Source of the DNA: Corynebacterium auriscanis
GTDB lineage: Bacteria > Actinomycetota > Actinomycetes > Mycobacteriales > Mycobacteriaceae
DNA length: 64,000 bases
NCBI RefSeq assembly: GCF_030408435.1
Contig: NZ_CP047046.1
Coordinates: 62,001 to 126,000, forward strand
Reading direction: 5' to 3'
Shown here: one piece after another, positions 63,949 to 64,000 of the stretch
How the letters are laid out: every line of letters begins with the position of its first letter
How positions within the stretch are numbered: the first letter of the stretch is position 1
Notes under the pieces: model-generated
What the model saw: the letters and a program-made list of their open reading frames with translations, nothing else
What the model was told of the DNA's origin: nothing
Database searches by the model: none
Program-made: the position numbers and the translations under genes

Positions 63949-64000
63949 ATGACCACCAGCATGAGGCCGGACCCGGACCGGCGCGTGGCGTCGGATAAAG
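63949..64000 (+). CDS. Start of a further gene, cut by the window end
   Basis: ATG 63949, preceded by AAAAGAGGACACC, opens MTTSMRPDPDRRVASDK and runs off the window. In this position a T7SS membrane component such as EccD would be expected, but 17 residues do not allow a call. Confidence 0.5.
   Translation, partial: MTTSMRPDPDRRVASDK

Overview
The window reads as actinobacterial chromosome, almost certainly Corynebacterium. The evidence is the siderophore ABC genes, a GT87 mannosyltransferase, a reduced ESX/type VII secretion (T7SS) locus, an ISL3-family element resembling IS31831/IS1207, and copper genes ordered like the C. glutamicum cop cluster with the CopR motif TGAAGATTT-NN-TGAAGATTT. 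No tRNA, rRNA or CRISPR array was seen.

Layout. (1) 1-7.1 kb is ordinary chromosome: a siderophore-type ABC ATPase, a two-subunit 3-oxoacid CoA-transferase, a DUF4442 protein, an iron-siderophore binding lipoprotein, a GT87 membrane mannosyltransferase and an exported HNH (DUF1524) lipoprotein. (2) 7.27-26.2 kb opens with an IS256-family element and continues as a heavily rearranged array of about eight orphan Rhs/YD-repeat tips in both orientations. Seven carry C-terminal toxin domains and are followed by immunity-type genes: GIY-YIG (two copies), PD-(D/E)XK family A (two copies), PD-(D/E)XK family B, an HNH/His-Me type, and an LHH-type HNH. No full-length Rhs N-terminus is present, so the tips look like a reservoir of cassettes. 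Several are broken by single-base frameshifts, an in-frame stop or an ISL3 insertion. (3) 26.4-27.9 kb and 56.2-58.8 kb are the two halves of eccC, the T7SS motor ATPase. (4) 27,904-56,216 is a 28.3-kb integrative element inserted inside the Walker A lysine codon of eccC; removing it restores one 1,357-codon frame. (5) 58.9-64 kb continues the T7SS-associated locus: a hypothetical protein, two MinD-like proteins (one without a P-loop), an SLT-like lipoprotein lacking the catalytic Glu, a proline-rich lipoprotein and a small membrane protein.

The integrative element has a large serine recombinase beside attL, a ParA-like ATPase, an 18-kb metal-resistance island bounded by two damaged IS6-family copies, a group II intron 3' remnant, a ColE1-like mobilisation module (mobC, relaxase, overlapping mobB-like gene), an orphan C-terminal module of a family A DNA polymerase, a 922-aa family B DNA polymerase with an intact exonuclease domain, a HTH protein, and a repeat-rich end beside attR. 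The polymerase and recombinase make it a candidate pipolin-like (primer-independent PolB) element.

The metal island works as a unit. CopRS and CsoR sense copper. CopB, CopA, two HMA chaperones, a YHS protein, a Cys-rich four-helix copper store, a CueP-like protein, a YdhK-type lipoprotein and a multicopper oxidase handle copper. A CDF exporter and a CadD exporter with an ArsR-type regulator handle zinc and cadmium-like ions. CsoR-type palindromes precede the copZ, copA and HMA/copB genes, and CopR boxes precede copRS and the Csp/YdhK divergent pair.
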